Assembly: GCA_022800935.1 (NCBI GenBank)
Contig: JAAWRH010000009.1
Span: 1-64,000, forward strand
DNA: 64,000 nt
Source of the DNA: Oscillospiraceae bacterium
GTDB lineage: Bacteria > Bacillota > Clostridia > Oscillospirales > Ruminococcaceae
Direction: 5' to 3'
Position 1 is the stretch's first letter; each line of letters opens with the position of its first letter. The translations under genes and the position numbers were made by a program. Positions 47,852 to 58,100 of this stretch are shown in pieces. The notes under the pieces are model-generated. The model did not search any database. It had not been told where the DNA came from and worked only from the letters and a program-made list of their open reading frames with translations.

Positions 47852-48131
47852 GGACTTTCACCCCCAAGGTTCCCCAGCGGTAGATCTGAGGTTTCCCAAT
47901 AAAATAAACGCCTGCTTTCCTCAGAAAATCCAGAATGCAGGCGTCGTCAAAGCATACGGTCAAAAACAGGTACAGCGCGGCGGCAGCGGCGAACAGCAGC
48001 GTTCCGAACTGGGCCAGCATCGCCACCCCGAACACCGCAAGCAATCCCCCTATCGCCATGTCCTTTAACCGCCACAGCCACAAGGTCGGCGCGGATTTTA
48101 AGTTGTCTGGGTAGATGTACAATCTCTCCAT
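47820..48131 (-). CDS. PrgI family protein (VirB3-like)
   Basis: A 103-residue protein with two closely spaced membrane spans (about 26-62) and the PrgI-like start IYPDNLKSAPTLWLW. In Gram-positive type IV systems this protein stands directly before VirB4, as here, and forms the inner-membrane partner of VirB4. Confidence 0.82.
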   Translation of the reverse strand: MERLYIYPDNLKSAPTLWLWRLKDMAIGGLLAVFGVAMLAQFGTLLFAAAAALYLFLTVCFDDACILDFLRKAGVYFIGKPQIYRWGTLGVKVHEKAKKKQKK

Positions 48132-48201
48132 AACACCTCCACAAAGAAATCTGCTGGTAGCTTGATCAGCACCAGCAGTTTTTTCTTTTGGCTTTGCTCA
48201 T

Positions 48202-48603
48202 TCAGGTTTCTTCTTTTCCCTCCCACTGGATAGCTTCCTGGGAGTTGCCCTCGCTCTGGACGTTGGCTACCTCTTGGATATTTGCTTCGCTCTGAGTGCT
48301 GTCCTCGTCCTCCTTTTCCCATTCTTCCAGGGCTTTTTCGATCAGTCCCACCACAAATTCTCTCTGGGTGACACCGTTCTGCCTCAGATAGTCCTTGATT
48401 CGCTGGAATAGCTCCTCGGATACCTGGAATGCCAGGGTTCTTGTGTTTGTGTTCATCGCCGTTCCAACCTTTCCTTCAAAATGTTCCTTGAGTATCTGCT
48501 CGATGTATTGGCTGAGGGTTTGCTCTTTTGCGCCGCGTTCCTCAGTCACTTTTTCATATAGCTCCCTGGGGACCATGGCGCAGAGGTTTACTTTGCCGGT
48601 CAT
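48202..48603 (-). CDS. Ribbon-helix-helix regulator with two RHH segments
   Basis: A 133-residue protein. Two ribbon-helix-helix-like units are seen, KVNLCAMVPRELYEKVTEE and RTLAFQVSEELFQRIKDYL, then an acidic Gln/Glu-rich tail. It starts behind AAAGGAGG. It may regulate the transfer operon or act in DNA processing. Confidence 0.68.
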   Translation of the reverse strand: MTGKVNLCAMVPRELYEKVTEERGAKEQTLSQYIEQILKEHFEGKVGTAMNTNTRTLAFQVSEELFQRIKDYLRQNGVTQREFVVGLIEKALEEWEKEDEDSTQSEANIQEVANVQSEGNSQEAIQWEGKEET

Positions 48604-48708
48604 TGTAGGGGCCTCCTTTATCCCGTTTTGTTATTACAAGTATACTCTAACCCCTTTCTCAAAGCCATTCACGATATGCAATAAACTTTTCGGGAAATAC
48701 CAAGCATA

Positions 48709-49647
48709 TTAGACGGGGGGTTCTGTACCTCTTTCCTGCTCTCTGCCCCTATGGACAGCGGAATCCAAAAGGAGGCGGTTGATCTCATCCAGATCGTAAG
48801 ACGGCCTGCCCAGCCCGTCCCCGCCTCTCCAATCCTCGGCTGGGTACTCGTCCTTCCACTGCTCGCGGTTCAGCCATTTCTCCGCCTGGGGGATATACCT
48901 GCCTCCCTCCCTCTGCCATTGGGCGCTCCTTTTCGCCTTTTCCAAGCCTCTCAGGATGCTTTCCGTCTGTTCCTCTGAGGGCGCAAGCTTCCTCCATGTG
49001 CTCTTTGCACCTCCTTCCCCCTGCTTTTTCGGGTACGCTGCCCAAAATCTCTCAAACCTCTCCTGCATTATTTTTTCCTTCTGTTTGGGCTGTGTTGCTT
49101 CGGCCGCTGCCGCTGTGTCATCTGCTGCGGGGGATTTAGGGGGTGGGTCTTTCTCTATCTCTTGCTCTTGTTCTATCTCTTTATCTTTCTCTAACTCTAT
49201 CTCTATCTCTCCGTTACAATGTAACGCTTTTTCAGAATCTTCCAGGTCACATTGTGCGTCGGATGCGGCGCTAAGCGCTTCCTTTCGCAGCTGCCGGTGT
49301 TTCCTCACCCGTTCCGCAGAGCTTCCCTCTGACCCTATCAGCTCCTGCATGGCGGCGATGTACAGCGTCTCATCCTCCCATCTTTCAATCAGACGAAAGC
49401 GGAGCAGCGCCTCAATGGTAAGGCGGACAATATTTTCATCTTCGTCCAGGGACAGCGCCAGTTCCGCAACGCTGTCCGGAAGCAGACCGCAGTATTTGAG
49501 CATCCCTTCGGTTTTCAGGCTTTTCAGCTGCATTTTCAGGTATACGATTACCAGACTGTCCCCAGACGGAAGTTTCCTCAATGCTTTTATGTAGGTTTCT
49601 CCAAAAAAGTCCTCGCTGAGCTTCAGCCAGTAATATCTCTTTGCCAT
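48709..49647 (-). CDS. Phage replisome organizer N-terminal domain protein
   Basis: A 312-residue protein. The N-terminal 130 residues match the phage replisome organizer family, with KRYYWLKLSEDFFGETYIKAL. A low-complexity Glu/Lys segment (about 145-165) and a Pro/Ala linker follow. The C-terminal domain holds RFERFWAAYPKKQGEGGAKSTW, a motif found in phage DnaD-like replication proteins. It probably supports replication of the excised circular ICE. Confidence 0.8.
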   Translation of the reverse strand: MAKRYYWLKLSEDFFGETYIKALRKLPSGDSLVIVYLKMQLKSLKTEGMLKYCGLLPDSVAELALSLDEDENIVRLTIEALLRFRLIERWEDETLYIAAMQELIGSEGSSAERVRKHRQLRKEALSAASDAQCDLEDSEKALHCNGEIEIELEKDKEIEQEQEIEKDPPPKSPAADDTAAAAEATQPKQKEKIMQERFERFWAAYPKKQGEGGAKSTWRKLAPSEEQTESILRGLEKAKRSAQWQREGGRYIPQAEKWLNREQWKDEYPAEDWRGGDGLGRPSYDLDEINRLLLDSAVHRGREQERGTEPPV

Positions 49648-49665
49648 TTTCTATTCCTCCAAAAT

Positions 49666-50517
49666 TTATTTTATCGCCGCAATCAGGGTGCGGGACAGAT
49701 TTACCGCCGTCTGAGTGGTATAGACCGCCGACATAATGTTGGCCTTTGCGGAGGTGTCCAGCCCGAACTGCTGGGCGATCCTCGGCACCTCCGCCGCTGC
49801 CAGCATGAGTCCGCACCCCAGCAGCATATTTCCACTGCACACCATAAGCCCTGCAATCAGTATCGTTGTCTGCAAAAACGCGGTGAGGCACAGCCCTATC
49901 ACCTGCCTGCACCAGCCGTAGAACCCGTCTGTATATCCCCTGGGGACGCTGAACAGGTACAGGCTTCCGACTGCAATCTGAATCAGCAGAACCCCTCCCC
50001 GTTTCAGGTTGGCAAAGAAGGTTTTAAAAACGCTGTATCCCATAAGGACCAGCAGGAATAGCGCCACAAGCGCCCCGTATCCGTTAAAGGACCCCATGAC
50101 CGCTCTCGCCATGCTGCTGACTCCTTCTGTATTGGACGCTCCGGCTATCCCCTGGGAAAGCGTTCCATGGAGGTCGATGCACAGCTTGTACAGCTCCACC
50201 GGGACTACCGAAAACAGGCTGGCCGCAAAAAATCCCTTTACCACGCCTATCGCCATATCTCGAACCGCGTTAGACCGCCCCGCCTGGTATTCCATCGCCG
50301 CTTCAAACACAGCTACTACCAGGCCGACCCCGTACAAAGCCCAGCCGAAGTATCTGAAAAACTCCACCACAGATTCCACCCATACAAGCTCAAACAGCTC
50401 CACCCCCATTCCATCCATGAGGGAAAGGAACTCGCTGAGAAACTCCATAGCCTTTCCGTAGATCCAATCTAATATCTGTCCCAACACCAAATCGGCGAGG
50501 AAATCCCAAATAAAAAT
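49666..50517 (-). CDS. VirB6/TrbL-like conjugal transfer membrane protein
   Basis: A multi-span membrane protein of 283 residues if started at 50517. Hydrophobic segments are at about 45-75, 80-105, 145-175, 180-200 and 210-240; DWIYGKAMEFLSEFL at the start and a late AAEVPRIAQQFGLDTSAKANIM segment fit the VirB6-like proteins of this ICE type. Start choice: GGGAGG is followed seven bases later by ATT (50517) in frame, giving FIWDFLADLVLGQIL, which fits the family N-terminus. The first TTG is nine codons further on and has no site. An ATT start is unusual. Confidence 0.82.
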   Translation of the reverse strand: MFIWDFLADLVLGQILDWIYGKAMEFLSEFLSLMDGMGVELFELVWVESVVEFFRYFGWALYGVGLVVAVFEAAMEYQAGRSNAVRDMAIGVVKGFFAASLFSVVPVELYKLCIDLHGTLSQGIAGASNTEGVSSMARAVMGSFNGYGALVALFLLVLMGYSVFKTFFANLKRGGVLLIQIAVGSLYLFSVPRGYTDGFYGWCRQVIGLCLTAFLQTTILIAGLMVCSGNMLLGCGLMLAAAEVPRIAQQFGLDTSAKANIMSAVYTTQTAVNLSRTLIAAIK

Positions 50518-50533
50518 AACTATCCCTCCCTTC

Positions 50534-50568
50534 CAGGGGAGATACTGTTATTCACAATGTCTCCCCTG
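50534..50568 (-). terminator. Hairpin between pilin-like and VirB6-like genes
   Basis: CAGGGGAGA (50534-50542) pairs with TCTCCCCTG (50560-50568). No T run follows directly. It may protect the pilin message or reduce read-through into virB6. Confidence 0.5.
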
Positions 50569-50579
50569 AAATATTCGCT

Positions 50580-50915
50580 TTATATCCCCAATATCGTCCA
50601 AATAAAGGACGGAGCGGTCAGGGAAAAGATGAGACCCGCAAACAAAATAGCCGCAGGCGTCCATTCCAGCTGTCCATGCTTCCGGTAGTCCATATAAAGA
50701 CCGCCAATCTTCACAAACAGCAGAATCGCCAGGATCATGTCCAGCGCCGGGAATATGACATTGTTGACCACCGTCTTGATCTGGGCGGCAGCGCTGGACC
50801 AGGTCTGTTCAATGACGCCGGAGACGTTCCCCGTGGGAGCCGCAAACACCGGGAAAGCGGTCACTGCCGCTATTGATAACACCGCCGCAAAAGACCACAG
50901 CTTTTTATTTCTCAT
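50580..50915 (-). CDS. VirB2-like pilin subunit
   Basis: A 111-residue exported protein. A signal peptide (to about residue 26, VFAAP) and two hydrophobic spans (about 55-72 and 88-108) match the Gram-positive VirB2-like (DUF3852-type) pattern. Start 50915 is chosen over two upstream starts because GGTGGAG lies six bases before it. It overlaps the YodL gene stop by 11 bases. Confidence 0.78.
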   Translation of the reverse strand: MRNKKLWSFAAVLSIAAVTAFPVFAAPTGNVSGVIEQTWSSAAAQIKTVVNNVIFPALDMILAILLFVKIGGLYMDYRKHGQLEWTPAAILFAGLIFSLTAPSFIWTILGI

Positions 50916-51423
50916 CTGCATCTCCACCTTTCATCTCCGCTTCAATCTTCACAAAGCCCTCTGTATCCAGATACCAGCACTGGCTGCCGCTCTTGTTGTA
51001 CAGCTCCAGAATATCCGAAACAGAAAGCCGGTGTCCCCTGTAGCCTTTGGGAAGCTGGGGGGCGTTAAACCGCTCGTACAGCTCGTTGGGGTTGTCCGTG
51101 CCCAGCTGGCCTTCAAATACAACGGCGTAATCGTCGGGGTTAATCCCGCCATATTGCCGGTACAGCCGGGCGTATGGGATGAATTTCCTGGCCGGTTCCA
51201 CCTCCGCTTTCATCTGATAAACCCTTACCCTTCGGACTTGCTCCTGGGGATTTTCTCTGTCCAGTCCCTTGGCAATCCCCGGAACCCAGCGGACCGTAAG
51301 CCCTCTGCGGATCAGCTTCTTCCCAATACCGCAGCCCAGAAACTCGCTGTCCAGAAAGACCGTTTCGCCGTCGTAGTACCCTATGGGGATATCCCCCTGC
51401 CGGATCAGATTTTTATTCGCCAT
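50905..51423 (-). CDS. YodL domain protein
   Basis: A 172-residue protein. The pattern IGYYDGETVFLDSEF, then VVFEGQLGTDNPNELYERFN and GYRGHRLSVSDILEL is that of the YodL-like domain found on many Firmicute ICEs. The function is unknown. Start 51423 is supported by GGAGGAACTGGAA before the ATG. Confidence 0.75.
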   Translation of the reverse strand: MANKNLIRQGDIPIGYYDGETVFLDSEFLGCGIGKKLIRRGLTVRWVPGIAKGLDRENPQEQVRRVRVYQMKAEVEPARKFIPYARLYRQYGGINPDDYAVVFEGQLGTDNPNELYERFNAPQLPKGYRGHRLSVSDILELYNKSGSQCWYLDTEGFVKIEAEMKGGDADEK

Positions 51424-51988
51424 TTCCAGTTCCTCCGTATTCGTAGTTTCCGCTGGCCGGGTTGAAGGCCAGGCCGTAATCGGCGGCCCTGGCTCCCAGG
51501 ATGTCCAGGGATTTCTCAATCGCCGCCCTGGTGCCGGGGGCGGGGATGAACTCGATCAGGGCCTCGCCGTCCCGGTACTGCACCGCCCCCACATTGCTCC
51601 CTATATCCTGGCTGGCCCACAGGTAATCCAGGTATAGCTCCTTGAACACCAGGGACAGCTTACGGATCAGCTCCCGCACATCTCTGTCCTCTGTTTCAAA
51701 GCGGATGGAAGACCCTCCATCATAGCTTTTGACTGCTTTTTCAGGATGCAGGACATTCTGCGGCGTTCCCCAGTGGTTGAGGCACCAGCCTCTGGAACAG
51801 TTTTCCTCCCCGTATTTCTCCAGCAGGGCAAGGTTGGTGGGCTGGCGGTAAACCCAGGGCGGCATGGGCGTGATCCGGTTAAAATCCACGCTTCCCCTGC
51901 CGTATTTCCGGTCCGCTATGAAATCGAACAGGGCGGCGGATTTCGCCCCGCCCCCCTGCACATTTAAGATACTGTGTACAATTGGCAT
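51413..51988 (-). CDS. YubB/DUF1281-like ferredoxin-fold protein
   Basis: A 191-residue protein. RGWCLNHWGTPQNV is the typical core of the YubB/DUF1281 (api92) group, small ferredoxin-like proteins on plasmids, phages and ICEs. The function is unknown. Start 51988 follows GGGAGG by six bases. It overlaps the YodL gene by 11 bases and is the first gene of the transfer operon after a promoter-like region. Confidence 0.7.
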   Translation of the reverse strand: MPIVHSILNVQGGGAKSAALFDFIADRKYGRGSVDFNRITPMPPWVYRQPTNLALLEKYGEENCSRGWCLNHWGTPQNVLHPEKAVKSYDGGSSIRFETEDRDVRELIRKLSLVFKELYLDYLWASQDIGSNVGAVQYRDGEALIEFIPAPGTRAAIEKSLDILGARAADYGLAFNPASGNYEYGGTGNGE

Positions 51989-52033
51989 GAATTTCCTCCC
52001 TTCCAGGTTCATATGGGGCTATCTCATTGAATT

Positions 52034-52085
52034 AGTTAATGCAATATATAGATATATATCGTGTAAAAGATACAATATATTGTAT
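52034..52085 (-). promoter_or_regulatory. AT-rich promoter region with 16-base palindrome
   Basis: ATACAATATATTGTAT (52070-52085) is a perfect palindrome. A TTGTAT or TTTACA -35-like box and TATA-rich -10 candidates follow on the minus strand, 50-90 bases before the YubB-like gene. It looks like the promoter and operator of the transfer operon. Confidence 0.45.
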
Positions 52086-52139
52086 TATTGCTTCTCTTTG
52101 GGATAACCCCATACTTTTTTCTCTGACGTTATATTCCGG

Positions 52140-55100
52140 TTATTCGTTCATCCCAGTGTTGGGCAGCTTGCCCTTGGGCCGCCCCCAGACAACCGTTACC
52201 CAGGTATCCTTGGCGACAATCCACTCCTCTCCGACCTTCCCGCCTACATCGGTACGGTTAATAATACGGTAGCCGTCCTCCAGGTCGGCCAGGGTGGTCA
52301 CATAGAAGACAGGCTTGGTTTCCTCATGGAATCCAGGCTCCACAATTCCAAACTCAAAGCGGATGTCGGTAACATACTCGTTGGCCGCTAAGTTGAGTGT
52401 CTCCCGTCCGCAGTCCAGGGTGTGGGCTGTTTTGCTGGAAAGATTCGACGCCAGCGTCCGGTAGCGGCTTCTCTGGTTGGTGCGGTAGGCAACGGAATAG
52501 GTTAGTCTCTCCGACCAGGTTCCTGTCACAATCTGTCCCAGGCGGACGGCGTCGGTGGGAAGCTGGTCATGCCAGTAAAATTCATTCAGAGAAACGTTGG
52601 AGGCGTTGCGGATTTCTGAGAAGTCATAGGCCATAATATCCCCGGCCATAACCTCCACATTCCCCCGCTTTTCAATGGTCACGTCTACGTCCACGCTCTG
52701 GTTCTGGACCTCAAACCTCACAAGGTCTCCGTCCAGTTTCAGTTCGGCGTAGAACACTTTTCCGTCCAGAAGATAGTATTCCGGCGCTTTCACCTCCTGA
52801 ATTCCATAGGTTCCCATTGGGAGTTCTTTGGAGATTGCCACCCCTTTTTCATCGGTCGTTATGGTGTCCACCAGCTCCAGCTTGTCGTTGTAGATTTCAA
52901 ACCTTGCGCCCTCCAGCAGCGCCCCTGCCTTTGCCTTGGTGATAGGGTTGTCGTTGGCGGCCTTCTTGGTGATTTGAATCTTGCCGCGCATAGGCTTATT
53001 GGGAATCTCCAGCTCCAGGGTTTCCCCGGATTTCAGCTCGATCTCCAGAGGTTCCTCCGGCAGGACATACCCGTCTGGCGCCTTTATTTCCTTCAAGGTG
53101 TATTTCCCTGCGGTCAGCTTGCGGTACAGCTCGATTTTGCCGTCCTTATCGGTGGTAAACTCGCCCAGCAGGTTCTTCTTGGCGTCGTACAGCAGGAATC
53201 CGGCGTCCTTCAGGGGTTCTCCTGTCTCACTGTCAACCTTTTGGATTTTCAGCGTACACAAAGGAATGTTTGTGATTTCTACCCTTGTCGTTTCGCCATC
53301 CTTGATTTCAATGGCTTTGGGGGTGGAATCCAAGGTGTAGCCTGTTGGAGCCTTGGTTTCCTTGAGCCAATACTTTCCGGCGGCCAGCTTTCTGGCAATG
53401 GTTATTTCTCCCGCTGCGTTGGTCGTAGAGCTTCCCAGGGGATTCCCCTTCTCGTCGTAAAGCTGGAACACCGCGCCGGACAGCGGTTTCTTGGTTTCCC
53501 GATCCACCTTCTGAACCTTCAATGTTCCAAGGGGTGTATTGGGGATTTCCAGCTCCAGCGTATCCCCTTCGGGAATCTCAATTTCCAGGGGCTTGCCAAG
53601 CAAAGCGTAACCCTCCGGGGCGGTCAGCTCCCGAAGGATATACTTTCCAGCCAGCAGCTGTCTGGATATCTCAATGATTCCAAACTCGTTGGTGGTATAA
53701 TCCCCTATGACCTTGTCCCTGCTGTCGGACAGCCGGAACACCGCTCCGGTGAGGGCTTCCCTTGTCTCGCTGTCAATCTTCTTGATTTTCAAACCGCTCA
53801 GGGGGACGTTGGGAATTTCAAGTTCAACCGTTTTCCCAGGCTCCAGCTCAATGGTTCTTGGATCGCTGTTCAGAACATACCCTTCCGGGGCCTGAATCTC
53901 TTTCAAGGTATATTTCCCTGCGGCCAGCTGTCGGGGAAGCTCGATGATTCCCCTGTCGTCGGTGGTGTATTCACCAAACAATTTCCCGCCCTGATATAAA
54001 CGGAAGACCGCGCCCATGAGGGGCTGCTGGGTTTTGCTGTCGATTTTGCGGATGCGCAGGGTGTTCAGCGGAACGTTGGGGACCTCCAGCTCCAGGGTTT
54101 CCCCTGCCTTCAGCTCGATTTTCTGGGGATGGCTGTTTAGAACATATCCTTCCGGGGCCTTTGTTTCCTTTAAGATGTACATTCCGGTGGTCAGCTTCCG
54201 GGACAGCTCAAACTGCCCATTGTCGTCGGTGGTATACTCTCCGAGCAAAGTCCCGTTTTCATTGTAGAGGTGGAATTCCGCCCCGTACAGCGGCGCTTTT
54301 GTCTCACTGTCAACCTTGCGGATTTTCAGGCCGCACAGCGGGATGTTGGCAAACTCGACAATGATGGTCTCGCCGTCCCTGATTTCAACTGCTTTGGGTT
54401 CCGCGTCCAGCGCGTAGCCTGCCGGGGCCTTGGTTTCTTTCAGCCAGTACTTCCCGGCTGCCAGCGTCCGGGGGATTTCAATCAGACCGGAGCTGTCCGT
54501 TGTATAGCTGCCCAGAGGGTTCTTTTTGCCGTCGAACAGCTGGAACACCGCGCCGGATAGAGGGGCTTTGGTTTCCTGGTCGATTTTCCTGATTTGCAGC
54601 GTTCCCAAGGGAGTGTTGGGTACTTCGATTTCCAGCGTTTCCCCCTCTGGAATCTCAATGGTCAGAGGTTTGGAAAGCAGGGAATAGCCCGCTGGAGCCG
54701 TTATCTCCTTCAACTGGTACCTGCCCACCGTCAGCTTTTGGGTTATTTCAACAACGCCCAACTCGTCTGTGGTATAGTCGCCAACAGGCTTATTTTTGCT
54801 GTCAAACAGACGGAAAACCGCACCGGGCAGCGGTTCCTTTGTCCCGCTGTCAACCTTCCGAATTCTCAGGCTGCTCAACGGTACATTGGGAACTTCCAGC
54901 TCCAGAGTTTTTCCGGCTTCCAGTTCAATCGTTTTGGACACGTCGTCCAGCACATATCCTTCCGGCGCTTGGATTTCCTTGAGAACATATTTCCCAGCGG
55001 CCAACTGCCGGGGAAATTCAACGATTCCTCTATCGTCTGTCGTGTACTCGCCCAGGAGCTTCCCGGTTTGGTTATATAACCGGAACAGCGCCCCGATAAG

Positions 55101-58100
55101 GGGTTTCTGGGTTTTACTGTCTATCTTGCGGATGCGTAGGGTGGACAGGGGAATATTGGGTATTTCTACGTTTAGCGTTTCCCCTTCCTTGATTTCAATG
55201 GTCTTGCTCATTTCATCCCGGACATACCCGTCCGGCGTTTTTGTCTCTTTGAGGAGATATTTTCCCGCCGTCAGTTTTCGGGTTAGTTCGATGATGCCGT
55301 TGTTATCGGTAGAATATTCGCCGAGAAGGTTCCCCTTGGAATCGTAGAGGTGAAACTCCGCGCCGTACAGGGGTTCTTTGGTTTCGCTGTCGATTTTCTT
55401 AATCCGCAGCGTCCCCAGAGACGTGTTGGGAATCTCCAGCTCAAGGGTTTCGTCCGCCTTGATTTCAATATTTCGAGGGGCGTCGTTTAAAACATAGCCG
55501 TCGGGGGCTTTCACTTCCTTCAGCGTGTACCGTCCTTCCTCCAGCTCCTTGGGAAGATGGATAATCCCCAAAGCGTCGGTGACATACTCGCCTACAAGTT
55601 CGCCCTTGGAATTGAACAGGTGGAACTCCGCGCCTGCCAGGGGCTGCCTGGTTTCACTGTCGATTTTCCTGATCCGCAGCCTGCCCAGAGGCGTGTTGGG
55701 GATTTCCAGCCTGGTGGTTTTCCCCCAGAGCAGGTTTACTTCGTGGACGCTTTTGTCCAGCACATAGCCGTCTAAGGTTTCTGTCTCCTGAACGAAATAG
55801 ATTCCCTGCTCCATGCCCGTAAGATGGATTTGTCCCTGCTTGTTGGTGGTATAACTTCCAAGCTCCCTGCCCATCCGGTCGGAGACCTTGAACCGAACCC
55901 CTTCCAGAGGCTGGCGGGTTTCCGCGTCTATCTTCTCGATTTGCAGGTGGGGATAGGGGTAGTTTTTGTACTCCACCACATTCAACTTGTCTGAAAGGAC
56001 TTTCACGTTGCGGGGAGCGCTGTCAGGCATATATCCCTCCAGCGTCCGGGTTTCCGTGACGACGTACCATCCCTCTTTCAGATCCGGCACAAAGATAAGC
56101 CCCGCGCCGTCAGTGACATAGGTTCCCACCGCCTCGTTGTTCAGCTTGGCGATGCGGAATTCCACCCCCTTCATGGGCTGGCCGGTGACGGCGTCCACCT
56201 TCTTAATCTGCAATCCCGCCAGGGGCTTATCCGCAAATTCCAGGGTGGTCGTGTCATTTGGTTTCAGGACTGCCGTTTGAGGGGATTTATCCAGGATATA
56301 CCCGGCAGGGGCCTCCGTCTCATATACGGTGTAGGCTCCCGCCTCCAGGTCGGAGAGGACAAAAAAGCCCGCAGAATTGGTGACAAAGTCCCCCACCTGC
56401 CGGCCGTCCCCTTTCTCCACTCTGAACTTGGCTCCTCCAAGGGGCTGCTTGGTGGTCCCGTCTATCTTGCGCACCTGGAGGCCGGGAAGTCGCTTGTTGG
56501 TAAACTCCACCAGGGCGGGGATATTGGCCTTGACCTCAATGGTCTGGGGGGTCTGGTCCAGAAGATACCCCGCCGGGGCCTGGGTTTCCGAGACGATGTA
56601 GAATCCGGGCTGCAATTCCGGGATATTCAAAAACCCGTCGGTGCCGGTGGAGAAATCCCCCACATACTCGCCGTTGGCCTGGGTTACTCTAAAGTGCGCC
56701 CCTGCCAGAGGCGCGCCGGTTTCCGCATCCACCTTCCGGATTTGAATAGGGGAGAGTCTCTTGTTGGATACCTCCAGAATGGCGGGCTTGTTGGCTTCAA
56801 TCCGGACTGTGTAAGGCACATTGTTCAGGAGATATCCATCCGGTTCCTTGATCTCACGAACTACCACATAGTCCACATTCAGGTTATCTACGGTGAAAAA
56901 TCCGGTTCGATCTGTGGAATACTCTCCCAGAAACTCGCCGCCCACTGTCTCCAGCCGGAATTTGGCTCCCGCCAGGGGTTCTCCCGTGTCCGTGTCCACC
57001 TTCTTCACCTGGAGCTGGGCCTTGCGGTCGTTGGTGAATTCCAACGTGGTGAGCTGGCCCCAGACAAATTCCACGTCTCGCGGCAATTCATCTAAAATAT
57101 ATCCTTCCAGGGTGTCGATCTCCCGGACGGTGTACCATCCCGGCTGGAGGTTATCCACCAGGATAGAGCCTTGGGCGTCGGTCTTAAACTCGCCTATGGT
57201 CCGCCCGGCCTTTTCCGATACCCGGAAGGATACCCCCTCCATAGGCTCCTTGGTCAGGCTGTCGATCTTCTTGATATGCAGCCCCGACATGGCCTTGTCC
57301 TCAAACTGGACGATGGCGGGGGAGTCGTATTTCAGTTCTACTGTTTTTGGAGTTTCGTCCAAAATGTAATTGAGGGGCGGCTTGACCTCCTTCACCAAAT
57401 AGAACCCAGGCTCAATGCCGGTGACAGTGGCATAGCCGTTTCTGCCGGTGATGTATTCTCCCACGTGTTCGCCGTTCACCTTCTCCACCAGGAAGGTTGC
57501 TCCCGCCAGGGGTTCCCCGGTGTGGAAATCCACCTTATAGATAAGCAACGGATTTTTTGGGGTGTTTGTAAAAGCTACCTCGGTGGTCTTGCCCCATTCC
57601 ACCAGAGCTTCCTTCTGCTGGGTGTCGATGAGGTACCCGTCTAATGTCCGAATCTCCCGAATCACATAGAGCTGCGGCTCGATGTTGGGGAGGAAAATCT
57701 CTCCACCCGCATCGGTGCGGTATTCGCCCAGCGTTTTCCCCTGCTTGACGCTGACCTCAAAGGTGACGCCCTGCATGGGCTGTTTGGTGACGGAATCTGT
57801 TTTCAAAATGCGGAGGGAAGGCTTCGCCTTGTTCTTTATGACAATCTCCGTATCCTGATCGGCCTTGACCTCAATGTAATGGGGCGTCTGGTCCAGGATA
57901 TGGGTTTCCGGGGTGCGCTGCTCCGTTACAATGTACCAGCCTGGGTCCGCGTGCTCCAAAACAAACACGCCGTCCGCCCCGGTGGTGACATCTTGGTATT
58001 CTTTAGCTCCCTCTTTGGTGATGCGGAGGGTAACGCCTGCAATGCCATTTCCTGTCTGCTCGTCCACCTTGCGGATGGTGAGGTTGGGTTTCCGATGGTT

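Noticed and set aside
52974..53999. Long plus-strand frames within the adhesin region
   Set aside because: They are the antisense of the repetitive adhesin, with no ribosome sites; repetition keeps them open.
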